A stretch of 64,000 bases of DNA from Siphonodentalium dalli (taxonomy: Eukaryota > Mollusca > Scaphopoda > Gadilida > Siphonodentaliidae), in NCBI GenBank assembly GCA_032622095.1, contig CP136066.1, positions 145,853,559 to 145,917,558 on the forward strand, read 5' to 3'. The position numbers and the translations under genes were made by a program. Positions 34,970-46,680 of the stretch are shown in pieces. Positions within the stretch are counted from its first letter, which is position 1; each line of letters starts with the position of its first letter. The notes under the pieces were generated by a model, which was given only the letters and a program-made list of their open reading frames with translations, made no database searches and had not been told where the DNA came from.

Positions 34970-37809
34970 TCTTATATACACCAAAGCTGCGTTCAACTGT
35001 ATTTCTGGTTCTGTGGGCCTTGTTTTAATTTTTCTCGGCCTCTGTTCGTGGATTGACGATGGGTGTTAGCATATGTGTTGTCGCTTCATAACCCGAATCG
35101 CCTAGCAATACTCCCCATTGAAAGATCCAGGGAGTTTTTGGGGACACCTGTTTTTGGGTAATGATATTCCGAATGCATATCCTGAAGGCCTGAGCAGAGG
35201 AAGGTTTGGGAGGGGGTGACCCCCCCCAACCCCCTGCTGATGGCGGGGGTTCGTTCTTCCCCCTGGAAATTGTTTGAAAATCCATTGCATTGAGAGCTAA
35301 TCTAGGGCTCTCCGAGGGTGTCAGACCGGTTTTCCGAAGACCTATTACTACGAAGGCCCACAACTCCGAAGACCCGATTCTCCGACGGCCCACAACTCCG
35401 AAGACCCGATTCTCCGACGGCCCACAACTCCGAAGACCCGATTCTCCGACGGCCCATAACTCCGAAGATCCGATTCTCCGAAAGCCCATAACTCCGAAGG
35501 GTCGATTCTCCGAAGACCTATAACTCCGAAGACCTATAACTCCGAAGGGCCGATTCTCCGACGGCCCATAACTCCGAAGGTCCGATTCTCCGAAGGTTCG
35601 ATTCTCCGAAGATTTTGTTTTATCGGGGTATTATCGTTTACTAAATAGTGTACAGTCCAGTGGCGAAGCCAAGGGGTCCCAAAATTCCCACTGCCCCATT
35701 AAACCTCTACTTGCTATTTCAGACAATATGGGCCCCTACCAAAACATGTCCAATGTCATGTAAACGCCCGGAAATCGTTCATGGGGCATCAAAATATTCA
35801 AACTTTTCCTACTGCCCCCACCTAAATGGGAATCCTGGCCCGCCACTGACTATACACCAGATACTATAACGTTACGTTGGCCCATGAGATGCCAGAGTAA
35901 AATGTACAGGGGTGAACGTTGTGAGGTTGTCGCCCCTGTGCATGTTAGGCTACTCTGACATTCTTGCAGCGTTTCGTTATAATATACCCGGTGCACACCA
36001 GTGGCGGAGCCAGGGTTCCCATTCAGGGGTGCACATTAATTAGCATATGTGGGGGATATGTGGGGGATATATCATGCATATGATATGCCGAAAGCATATC
36101 ACGAAGGCCTGATTTGGGGATCGAGCGCATACATGGGAGGGGTCGCCCCCAATCGTTGGTCCGGGGGCTCCCCTGGGCAGGAACACTGTGAATATTTGAA
36201 TGCCTAGGAGGGATTTCCTGACGTTTACATGACATTTGACATGTTTTTTGCCCCCCCTAGGGCCCCATTGACCCCACCACTGGACTGTACACTATTTAAT
36301 AAGCGATAAAACATGATCTTCGGAGAATCGGACCTTCGGAGAATCGGATCTTCGGAGAATCGGCCCTTCGGAGTTATAGACCTTCGGAGTTATGGGCGTT
36401 CGGAGTTATAGGCCTTCGGAGTTATGGGCTTTCGGAGTTATGGGTCTTCGGAGTTATGGGATTTCGGAGAATCGGGACTTCGGAGTTATGGGCTTTCGGA
36501 GAATCGGGGCGTCGGAGATCTGACCTTCGGAGAATCGGACCTTCGGAGTTATGGGTCTTCGGAAAAACGCTACGTAACCTCTCCGAGTCAGTATTTTGAA
36601 TATTACAAAAAATACAAATTTAAATTACTTTGGAAATGTATGGAATGCTTATATGTTTTGGTTCAATGGATTATGCTTATCCTGCTTGAAATGAGACTTA
36701 CCATTATCACTCTAATTCATATAATAGCTTAAAATTCAAGTGAGAGACACATACATAATATACTATAGTACACTAAGTACAGAAACAATATATATTAAGT
36801 TAGTAATTACAATTAGTACTAATCTCTATGTTAATTTTTCATTTGGTTTTAAGAGATCGCACCTGATAACCAGGTTTATTTGATATATAATTGGCACTGT
36901 TCCTGTACTATTTAAAGTTTTAACAGATGAAAGCTAGATAAAGCCAAACATACTTCTACAGTATGATTCCAACTGTTAAACTTGAATATCTTTTGTAAAT
37001 TTGAATGTCTTATGTCAATATATATAAATAATTTGCATTTTGTTACATGAATTGGGACCTAAATTGAAAAAAAAAGTTTGGAGTTTGGGCACCCAAACCG
37101 GTATGAAAAACGGCCTAGATATGTCCCTGCTCCCTCTATATATTAACTCATTTTCAAACTTTTGCCTCAGAGTTGATGCATTGAGATGCTCGAGTCGTGA
37201 GCTGATCCGTACCACCGAGCGACGATGTTGGTGAATCTGTGATCGCAAACCACATTTGTGTTAACGCTGTGCCAGCCTTTTCTGTTAATAAATCGTTGGG
37301 CATGTGGTCCAGCTAGGTACATGATGGGATTGTGAGTGCAGTCAATTCACCCTATAATTCCTGGCATGCCAGCAAGTTCACTAAAACCACGCAACACGCC
37401 ATTCGCATCGGATCCGCTTGGCATGTCGATAAATGTTCTTTTGTGTGCACATATTGCTTCAATGACCTGGAAGCTGTGTCTACTAACAGATTACTGTGAT
37501 ATTCCATGCAAGTCGCCCACTACAACTTGAAACGATCCACAAGCAAAAAACCTCAGCGAAGCACAGTTTTATTGCAGGAGGGAGTGCACTATTATTGTCT
37601 GTTGAAGATTCGATTTCCGAAGAGATCATGTCCAGTAACTGGATTGTACCTTCTTTAGATATTCTATATCGAACAACAAACCTCCACTCATCAAATTATT
37701 CAAGTGGGTTTGACCTATCCCTTATAATTCTTTTGAGACGTTGTCTTCTTGGTTCTTCATTTTCACGCTGCGCCAATTCAAAAATCTCACTAATGTCATC
37801 GAAACTCAT
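34970..37809 (-). pseudogene. Harbinger (HARBI1-like) transposase, interrupted
   Basis: The right part reads leftward from a Met at 37809. Motifs in order are MSFDDISEIFELAQRE, a segment with SLRFFACGSFQVVVGDLHGI (about 37560-37500), ELAGMPGIIG-stop-IDCTH (about 37350, first catalytic Asp in DCTH), HSVNTNVVCDHRFTNIVARW (about 37255) and LNASTLRQKFENEL (about 37170). About 2 kb of unrelated repeats follow. The protein then resumes at about 35125-34975 with GVLLGDSGYEA (second Asp) and, past a stop, NTVERSFGV (catalytic Glu). All three DDE residues are recognisable, but there are at least three in-frame stops. The partner Myb-like protein and TIRs were not found. Confidence 0.88.
35130..37140. 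mobile_element. Insertion splitting the Harbinger transposase, with mirror-image minisatellites
   Basis: The left array (35330-35615) is made of 'ccgaagacccgattctccga' and 'cggcccacaactccgaag' units. The right array (36315-36570) is made of the reverse complements ('cggagaatcgg.ccttcgga', 'gttatgggc.ttcgga'). Inside them, 'actaaatagtgtacagtcca' at 35639 faces 'tggactgtacactatttaat' at 36280. The core holds two further diverged inverted segments with 'aaacgcc/tgacgtttacatgaca' words. The arrays have about a dozen short units each, not in identical order. The stretch 36575-37140 is AT-rich and featureless; the outer limits of the insertion are inferred from where transposase coding stops. Confidence 0.75.
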
Positions 37810-37849
37810 TCTGCAGATGTATAAATGCCAGCATGAGTCTCTATAAAAT

Positions 37850-39240
37850 TACACCCAAAAATTATAGCGCTATATACATGCGGATTGTGGCCGGTGAGTG
37901 TTCACGAATTAGTCGCGAGGCGGTGTCTATTGACAAGACTAGTGGCAAATCTGATAGATGGATCAATCACATCATCGACATCGTGTGTCGTTAGCACTAA
38001 GGCGAAGATACATTTGCGTTCAGCCACTACCACTACCAAATAAACTATATACCTGGTTTATAAAATAAACCCGCTTGGTGAATAGGACCCCAGAAGACAC
38101 CGCGTTAATTATATGCATTCGGTACCACGGATTATCAAGTAACGACGTAAACTACCAATAACATATTCTACCAGGGCTGGGCTTCAGAAGGAAATATAAC
38201 AGATCCCAGCACAGGTCCCCATATGATTAAGTATTAATGGGGTAAACTTTTGTTCTGCGGACCTGTCGACCGTTGGGCCACATGCACGTGGCTAGAGGGT
38301 CCCGTTGGTGAGTTGGTGCTCTACCTTGAAATTTTCACCCCCCCCCCTTGAAACAGACCAAACTCCTAGGTTCGCAGACTTCCATTGCATCACACCCTTT
38401 GGGTTGTGGAACTTTTCAACTGGTACCTCAAGCTGTCCGACTGGCGAAAATTTCCAACCAATGTCTATCTCAAACGAAAATTATGACCTAAAGAAGAAAA
38501 ATATTCTTCGGTCGGTCTGCAAGCAACAAATTTCCCATTAATTACTGGCATGAAAAACAATGACAACAGTTTCAACCTATATAATTATGACATGTAAAAA
38601 TAGGTAATAAAAGAGGTGGCTTTTTGGGGCGTTGGCTTTTTTTTAAGAACAAAGAATTCAAAATTTCGGATCATAAAGAAAATATTTCTACTACAAAAAA
38701 CTTAATTACTCCTCAATGGCGAAAATGCTGAGTCGAAATGACACATTAACTGTGTCAGAAATGGTCACACCGCATGTAGACCCTAATTCCAACTTAAACG
38801 GGAGTTTCTCATATATGAAGACCAAATGTCAAAATTCATCAAATGCTGTCAAAAATCGAAAGGGGGCTTCACTCTTACATAAATTGTCGGACCCGTACCT
38901 ATATTCGAACTAGATCGGGACTTTCTCATATGAAGCCTGGACATCAAGTTTCATGATATTCTGTCGCATACTGTATATTCTGGTTATCATCCGTACAACA
39001 AAATAGGCAGAAAATTCGGGGCATAACTCCACCAGAAATGATAGGACCGAACACTTCGCCTGCATTTTCATGTGACTAATCCAACTAAATTTGAAAATTA
39101 TCGGATAATCATAACTTGAGTTATCATACGGACAACAAAATAATCAGCAAATTCTAAGTCGAAAAGATCGGACAAGATCTATATTCAAAGTTAATCGGGA
39201 CTTTCTCACGTGAAGGCGATGCACATATATATTCTTCACA
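37850..39240. other. Gene-free interval
   Basis: No gene was supported. A segment at 38300-38480 ('accttgaaattttcaccccc', 'ccaaactcctaggttcgcag') resembles 44330-44470, so it is part of a dispersed repeat. Confidence 0.45.
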
Positions 39241-39244
39241 GAAG

Positions 39245-39352
39245 ATGAGGCCTTGGCAGAATGAGGTCGCCAGCGGGTGAATTTGGTTATGCTATCCCGC
39301 GCTGTTCGGGGTAGTATCACTAAATCCACTCTTTGGGGACCTCATTCTGCAA
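39245..39352. mobile_element. Hairpin element family C, copy 1
   Basis: A palindrome of about 105 bp: 'gcagaatgaggtc.ccagcgggtgaatttggt.atgct' then the inverse ending 'ggggacctcattctgc'. Related copies are at 45415 and 45711. No coding capacity. Confidence 0.75.
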
Positions 39353-40560
39353 ATGTCATACACACTATTTGCAGGCTTGTCATGTCATGTTGCCTCCCGA
39401 GTCCCGATGCGCATTTTGTTACATCTTGAGGCATTTTGTGGTTTGAAGCCTCAAAGTTTTGTATATATATACTGTCACATTCAGGGGACGGAAATAGGTC
39501 GATAAATAGGTGGAATAATTTGATGCAAACATTATAATAATGCAACGAAATGCTTTATTCTTTGTCACGAGGCCAAATTCATTTTTATTAATAACCAACT
39601 GAAGCAGGCCCACTTCCGGAGCTTTTATTCAGCGGCATAAGAGAGTGCACAAAGGTTAAAATTATTACTTAATAGTTATGTTTTATTTGTTTTTAGGGTG
39701 AACTCCTTGCTCAACTTTAACAAACAAACAAAATTTACTAAAAAAAAAAGTTGAAGTTTTTAAATACAAATTTTGAAAAACTAACACCGTTATACCCAGT
39801 CACCACCACACCCTATTTGATTAAAATCGGTCAAATAGTTTGGAGAAAAATCGCGAAAAGACAGACTACCCTGAGCCTTTTGGGTTGAAAGACCAAACTA
39901 TTGGTGTGCCATTCCTCAGGCAGATGTGTTATTATGCACCGACCCCGTATAGGTCCATCTGAACATATCACCTTGTAACTCGGATGTTAATAATCGAAGT
40001 TCGTTGTCCTTTGGCAAGGTGCTATAGTAAAGGTTATGGGAAGGATAGGCCTGGATAGCCACATACTGCGGGTTTCGTCCATTAAAGGTACGGTTGGCCT
40101 TGGCGGTGGGTATCCTGTGAAAATATTTCCACCCGTCAAAAACCGCCACAAACTGAAAGAACATCAAAATGTAGACAGACTTTGTCCGTATACAAATAAG
40201 AACTATCGCATAAACAGTATGTTATTGTCATATGTTTTACCATTGTTATGTAAACAAAAGCATAAAAGGTTACTTCTTCTTGTGTTTGTTTATATTATGA
40301 TGGTAAACATAAAGAGCGTTCTTTGTTGGTGAATTCCTGATATGGAACTAATAAAGAGCGTTTATGCCATTTGTGTGTGATTAGCCAGTAGCATTGTGCT
40401 GTCTTCTGTAACACAATCAGGCTCTTGCGTAGGTGAAATATAAGGTCTTTATGATAACATGCTGTTTACGCGATGGTCATGGTATATATGAACGAAACTG
40501 TATGCGTTTTAATGTTTTAATGTTTACGGTGATTGGAACAAATATGAATATTTTCGACAA
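39353..40560. other. Gene-free interval
   Basis: No supported gene. A segment at 39740-39860 ('tttgaaaaactaacaccgtt') is shared with 60180-60260. Confidence 0.4.
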
Positions 40561-40569
40561 TTAAGGCCT

Positions 40570-41190
40570 CCTGTGCCTTTAATTTTTTTTACCAGAGTTA
40601 CGGCCCTTGTTTGACTTGAAAAATTGTGAATGTTGTGCCCGTGAGGACATGACACATGCATTGTATAACTCTGGTGTCAATTATCGGATTTCGTTGTCCT
40701 TTCGCAAGGTGATAGCACATGTTGGGGGGGGGGAGGATACACATACATGTATATACTACGGCTGCTGTCCATTAATTTTTACCCGAGTCCTTGTTTGAAT
40801 TTTGCTTCCGTATACGAACATTTCAGCTTGCATGTAAGTCGTACATGGGTCATCGCGGAGTTGATTGTGCTTTGGTACTGTGGGAAAGGTTTCTCAAATT
40901 CGAGTTTCGTCTTGAAACTTGGGCAAGTATAATCGGATTCAGTTGCATATATGCTTTGGTTTGGTGATTGGGCAGCTTGGCGGGGGGGGGGGCATTGACT
41001 TGCTATAGGTTCCATCCATGCGTTCATTTTCACCAGAGTTACAGCCCTTGTTTGACTTGGGATTTTCTGTGTCTGAATGGAAATTGCAGCTTGTGACATG
41101 GGCATGGATCATCGGATTTGGTGTGTTGATAGCCCAGTTTAGGGTGAAATGATACCCACTTGGATTTAGAAATGTTTCCATCCATACAAA
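40570..41190. repeat. Diverged tandem units with 'accagagttacggcccttgt'
   Basis: The words 'ccagagttacRgcccttgtt' and 'catcggatttggtgtg/ttatcggatttcgttg', each followed by a G-run, recur two to three times with a period of roughly 220 bp. Related words are found at 54300-54760 and 56570-57060. Confidence 0.5.
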
Positions 41191-41314
41191 TATTTAGTAT
41201 TGCCCACTGTCTAAACTGAGCGTCGGGGTCATATGCCACGCTTGGCGTTGCACTTGTTTCAATATTACTCGGAGGGGTGTAGCCATTATATGCATCATGC
41301 ATTTGCGCTTCATT

Positions 41315-41445
41315 GCAATTGTTTTGTAATTGCGCTTCAATGAACTTCTATTGCGCTTCAGTGCAATTTGATTATGCTTCAGCACAATTTGATTGCGCTT
41401 CAACATACTTGATTGTGAAGCGCAATTTGATCTTCAGTGCAATTA
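41315..41445. repeat. Short tandem repeat 'attgcgcttcagtgcaattt'
   Basis: About six units of 17-21 bp ('gcgcttcaatgaactt', 'gcttcagcacaatttgatt'). Confidence 0.75.
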
Positions 41446-41489
41446 TTCATAAATGTGAACTCATAGTGTGGTCGTGGTACGCAAAAAAG

Positions 41490-41632
41490 GGGGTTGACCC
41501 AGAAGAAATTGGTAAAGAAGCGATCTCGGTATCATTCAACGCGGGAGAATCTCTGCTACAACATATCCAAAATCCGCTAAAATCCGCTTTGGGGAAAATC
41601 CAGGATCCAAGATGGCGTCCAACATGACCGCC
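41490..41632 (+). repeat. Dispersed direct repeat, copy 1
   Basis: Shares 'agaagaaattggtaaagaag', 'cgcgggagaatctc' and 'atccgctaaaatccgctttg' in order with 43065-43210, over about 145 bp. Confidence 0.75.
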
Positions 41633-41899
41633 CCTAGTCAAAACTTGAAGAGACTCTGACTGAGATTAATTCGATATAATGAGAACAAATTTTGCCATAT
41701 GTATACAAATGTAAACATTTTTGCGAAGTTAAAGTATTATGCCACCTATCTATAGAAAAAATGGAACCCTTCGCCCCAGATGGCTGCCAAAATGGCGGCC
41801 TAAACTCGAAAATTTGAATTTTTGCCTAAATATCTTAAAGATCAATTCCTGTTGTTTGATAATGGTTCAGACTGGCGACTTTGATTAGTCTTATTCATG

Positions 41900-42900
41900 T
41901 TAATTCAGCGTTGGAGCAATGAAAGATACCATAAATGGGGTCCCAGACTCATCTACACCCTCAAAAATTCGATTTTACAGAACGCGGTATACAATTCCAC
42001 AAAAATCGCCATTGGGATTCCAGTCATATATCAACAAGAAATGGACAGAACTGTACAATACAAGTTGGGCATACCATTATTATATAAATATTGCACGGCT
42101 TGGAGGTGACTATGCCAAAATAGTGGTCCGATGGGAGGAATAGTCCCCGAGCCGGAGGCGAGGGGACTATTCCTCCACCGAGGACCACTATTTTGGCATA
42201 GTCACCGACAAGCCGTGCAATATTTATTATATTTTATCGAACGTTTTTCATTCTGTACCAGGACCCATAATGTCAAACAGTTCACAATCATCTATATATT
42301 CCCATGTATTCCCTTTTCATTGCAGAACGATTCAATATTTCCAGTGCAAAGTTTTGTTGTTTCTTTTTTTTTTTTGCTTGTCAAATTTTCTTCAATAAAT
42401 TGCCCGGCTTCTAATTGGGCAAATCTTATATTTTCTTCCTCGATAATTATTAACAATGGAAAGCAGACGTCGTTGTTGTTGTTGTTAAACAATGACATCA
42501 GTTCAAAACAATACTTTTTTTTACCAAAAACAAAGTGAAGATTCGTTCAGAAAATTTAGTACCGCGAACTGAGGAAATAGACAAAAATATAGAAGCGATA
42601 TTGTGAACAGCGGAGAAAGGAACATGATAAATCGCCACATCAAACATGGGTAAAACATCACAAATAACATAAAGAAATTGCTTACGATAATTTATTGCGC
42701 TCTAGTTTTCGATTACAAAGACATTTCGGATAAAAATATGTTGAACTTTCGCAGCGAGACGGAGATGACTTTCAAATTACCTCCCCGGAATAGTGGGCAT
42801 GCTAAAAATAGATTTCTGGATTTTCCAAGCGATAATGGGTGTGGTAAAATTAGGAGGCCCACTATGGTTCGTGTACGACACTATCGATAATAGTGAATGC
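41900..42900. repeat. Repeat block with a 158 bp palindrome at 42077-42234
   Basis: 'aaatattgcacggcttg.aggtgactatgcc' and 'ggaccactattttggcatag' form inverted arms around 'ccgagccggaggcgagggg'. Further right, an A/T-rich part with homopolymers leads to 'tagtgggcatgctaaaaata' and 'ggcccactat' at 42795-42865. Confidence 0.65.
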
Positions 42901-43064
42901 CAATCAACCAATCACAAGCGTGGATAAGGCTTAGATAGTCACGTGAGATAAAATATCTATGAATACTCCAATTCAATGAAACCCAAATTGGCTCTTTGCC
43001 TCAAAATGGCTGCCAAAATGGCGGTCAAAATATGGAAAATGGCGGATATTTAGAATGGTCGTCA

Positions 43065-43210
43065 GAGGGTTATACCCAGAAGGAATTGGTAAAGAAGCGG
43101 CTGTGGTGTCATTCGACGCGGGAGAATCTCGTGTATAACATATCCATAATCCGCTAAAATCCGCTTTGGAGAAAATTCAGAATTCACGATGGTGCCAACA
43201 TGGTCGCCAA
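43065..43210 (+). repeat. Dispersed direct repeat, copy 2
   Basis: Counterpart of 41490-41632; both end in 'gatggcgtccaacatg'-like words. Confidence 0.75.
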
Positions 43211-44330
43211 TAATAATGAAAATAGCAAATAGGTAGTTATTCACGAAAACCCACTCGACAAAACGCCAATTCGGCACCAATACACATCATTGATTGAAAT
43301 CAATGTTTTTGTGGGTATGAGTAGCCAATCACGATTAAAAATTCTAAGATGGCTACCAAAATGGCCACCGAAAATTGTCGAAATTTAAGTTCTGAGCTGC
43401 TCAGAGGAAAGCCGAAACAAACTTCGGTTGTGAGCTAACGATGACAGACCCATTAAACATTTTGCCAATCTACTACCACAATCAGTTCAGCGCGTAATTT
43501 TCCAACTAAGCAGTATCTACTGCAGGATCCAACACGATGTCCACTTATTACGAGGGACTATGTGGAAATTAATTAAAAAGAAATTAAATTGCGCACGAAT
43601 CTGGATTATTTGAAAACACAGTGTGAATATTTATACTTATAACGACTATTCGGAACAGTAGTCCGGAAGCATCAGGCTATAATGGGTTTCCCAGTGATGG
43701 CGAAGCGGGAAAGTGGAAAGGACAGGAAAGAAGAGCGAATAATCTGGGGTTTACTTAATTGGTGGGCAAGTTGGTTATCGGAGCTAGGGAGTTTCAAAGT
43801 AAAATTATTTTCTTCAATATCAAGAGGAAAAATGAAAATTCGCACGTACATTGTATATATACCATTCACACTACATGTGACAATTCCGTGTCATGTGATT
43901 GTGGGTATATACATGTGGATAGAAACATTCTAGTAAATATATAGACGCACCGATATCTACTACACATTGAGTGAATTTCATCAATGATATGTAGACACCA
44001 TACCATGTGCGCCACGGCTGGATCTGACCCGTAGGCGTAAACGTATCAACCATTTAGCTTGATGAACTGGTATTTCAAGGTTGTCATAAGATAGAAATGC
44101 CACAACAACATGGTGATTAACAACATGTTTGTCTAAGATCAGAAATGTGATGCTAGACAATACAAGACAGTCAATGACTGTGGGGTCACTCACCAGACTG
44201 CAAAGACTGATTAGACTGGGACTCTGGAGACTACAACAGTCAGAACATTTCATAATCACTTTAAAAGAAATAGCTCTAAACAGGATATGTGGCTAGAGAG
44301 ACTTCACATATGTAAATTGGTGAAAATCCA
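43211..44330. other. Gene-free interval
   Basis: No supported gene. 'gactgtggggtcactcaccagact' at about 44177 resembles a stretch in the left inverted-repeat arm near 13925. Confidence 0.4.
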
Positions 44331-44639
44331 CCTTGAAATTACCAACTGTACACTACTAATCACCCCCTCCTCCTCCAGCTCAACAAGTCCCCTTTGACCG
44401 GGCTACAGACTCCCAAGTCTTAGGTTGGAATTTCACAACTGACACCTCAAACTTTCTCAATTGTTGGAAATTTCCAATCTCACAAGCGCCTTTTTCCAAA
44501 ACCATTTAGACATGTTTGAAGCCCAATTATCCATGGACCCAAAACACAATACATGTATGTCAGATTAATCAGTCAGGTGGTTCCAAGGTAGATGTTTTAA
44601 TGAATTTGGTATTTCAATGATTTTATTAGACACAAAAGT

Positions 44640-45310
44640 GTTAACTCCCCATAGCACCACCATTTCTTGACAAATTGACCTCATTTTAACAAATCTGAAT
44701 CTCGGTCACTTAAGTGTCCTCCTGATTGCTCCATACTATATGTAAGCTAAATAGTCCAACCTCTCTTGAGAAGACATTTTAAGAATTACTATAGAGACAT
44801 ATAGTTATGTCCCTGGCCCACCCTATTTAACCTGGTGACCCCATCTGAATAAATTTGAATCCCAGACACCAAAGAACCCTTCATACATTTGATAAATACC
44901 AGTAAAATAGACCTGATGGTCCTTGTGAAGGAAGCATATTAAGATGGAAACTGTTCTTCGTTTGGCCCCTATTTGACCAAGTGACCCCATTAAAAAAAAT
45001 CTGAATTGCAGTCAAGGAAGAACATACCATGCTAAATAAGCCAACTGGTTCTTGCAAACATATTTTAAGAATTACTATGTAGTGAAATAGTTAAGTCTCT
45101 GTCCTTATTTGACTTTGTGATCCCATTTTCACAAATCTGTCACCCAAGGTAATTTCATACCAAATATAAGCAAAATAGGCCATTTGATTCTTGCATAGAA
45201 GACACATCATGAATTACTATGTAGAGAAAGAGTAATGTAGCTGGCATTGCACCTACTTGACCTGGTGACCCTGATTGAACAAATCTGAACCACAATCACC
45301 AAAGGAGCAA
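44640..45310 (+). repeat. Diverged tandem array, period about 170 bp, first block
   Basis: Units carry 'gaccccattt.aacaaatctgaa', 'caccaaag.acccttcatacca' and 'aagaattactatgtagagaa' in order, four times with much divergence. The same unit recurs at 46330-46680. Confidence 0.7.
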
Positions 45311-45414
45311 GCCTGCAAATAGTGTGCCTATTCCTACATTGTATGTGCCTGGCCTCAAGCAACACAATGTATTATACAATCAAGCCTTGAAATAGTGTGA
45401 TAGTGTGTCTGTCA

Positions 45415-45524
45415 TTTGCGGAATGAGGTCCCCCCAGATGGTGACTTTAGTGACACTATCCTGCACAGTGGGCTAGCATCACTAAATTCACCCTCTGTGG
45501 ACCTCATTCTGCTAAGGCCCCCAA
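45415..45524. mobile_element. Hairpin element family C, copy 2
   Basis: 'gcggaatgaggtcccc' at the left faces 'ggacctcattctgc' at the right around 'gctagcatcactaaattcac'. Confidence 0.75.
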
Positions 45525-45710
45525 CTGCTATGGCAGACCTAGGATAAGATTGAAGTTCCCCAGTTGAAGTTGATGTTCACCCATTGGACACCTCAATTAT
45601 GAATTTTATCTTCTGCAAATTAGGGGATATAGAAACTTCCTATAAGGGAAATGTAACTAACAACAATGTTAATTTGATACTATAGATACTTCCAAGAAGA
45701 TGAGGCCTAA

Positions 45711-45813
45711 GCAGAATGAGGTCTCAAGATGGTGAATTTGGTAATGCTAGCCCGCTGTGTGGGATAGCATCACTAAATTCACCCTCTGGGGACCTCATTC
45801 TGCAAATGACAGA
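45711..45813. mobile_element. Hairpin element family C, copy 3
   Basis: 'gcagaatgaggtctca' faces 'ggggacctcattctgc' with 'atgctagcccgctgtgtggg' in the loop region. It is preceded by 'agaagatgaggcct', as is the copy at 39245. Confidence 0.78.
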
Positions 45814-46329
45814 CATCCTATTTGCCCTGTCGAACAATACATGATAGATTGTGCCTCTTATTAATGATTCTCTGACCTGCAAATGTCAGACACACTAAAT
45901 TCAGGCAGATTGTTTAATATTGCTAGCAGTATGTTTATACAAGCTGTCAGTGACATTATATTCCTAGATTAACGACCCGTGTCTCTCTCTGTCTATCCAC
46001 AAAGAGATATCTGCAACTTTAATAGAACAGGTATTAATGTTGGAAGCTGGAAATGATATCCATTGGAAGGGATGTTGGTTGGGTGTAGGCCACTGCAGGG
46101 TGGGGTGGGTCTGGGCCATGTGGGAGGGAGATGGGTAATGGAATATTTCTGTAATTTCAGAAGATTAAAGATTAAAGTTTCATAACTCTACAGATGTTAT
46201 AATGGTGTCACTTTTTTTCAAATTTTATAACATGCTTAAAAAAATTTGTTTGTTAAATTGAGTAAGGTGAAAATGCCAAAAATCTGAATTTAACCAACAC
46301 ATTTTTTTTTCTCAGTTATTTCACTGGCT

Positions 46330-46680
46330 CCGCCCAAATTCGACCCAGTGACCTCATTTGAACAAATCTGAATAACACTCCCCCAAAGACCCTTTGTACC
46401 AAATATGAACCCATTCGGCCTAATGAAATTTGAGAAGAAGTTGTTGTAAGAAATACAGAGTTATGGCCCTGGCTTCGCAACTATTTGACCCAGTGACCTC
46501 ATTTGAACACATCTGAATGACAGTCACCTAGGGACCATCCACACCAAATATGAACCAATTTGGTCTCATGGTTCCAGAGGAGAAGATGTTTAAAGAATTG
46601 TTGACGGACGGACGGACGATGGACGGACGAGGAGTGATGGCTATAGCTCCACCGGAGACTTCGTCTCAGGTGAGCTAAAA
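46330..46680 (+). repeat. Diverged tandem array, second block, with a 'gacggacggacg' tail
   Basis: Two units of the 170 bp repeat, ending in 'gttgacggacggacggacga' and then 'cttcgtctcaggtgagctaa', a terminal arrangement often seen in dispersed repeats of marine invertebrates. Confidence 0.65.

Noticed and set aside
35025-35523. Open frames of 154 and 77 codons across the 'ctccgaag' array
   Set aside because: They are read through minisatellite units; only the last ~45 codons of the minus frame are Harbinger transposase.
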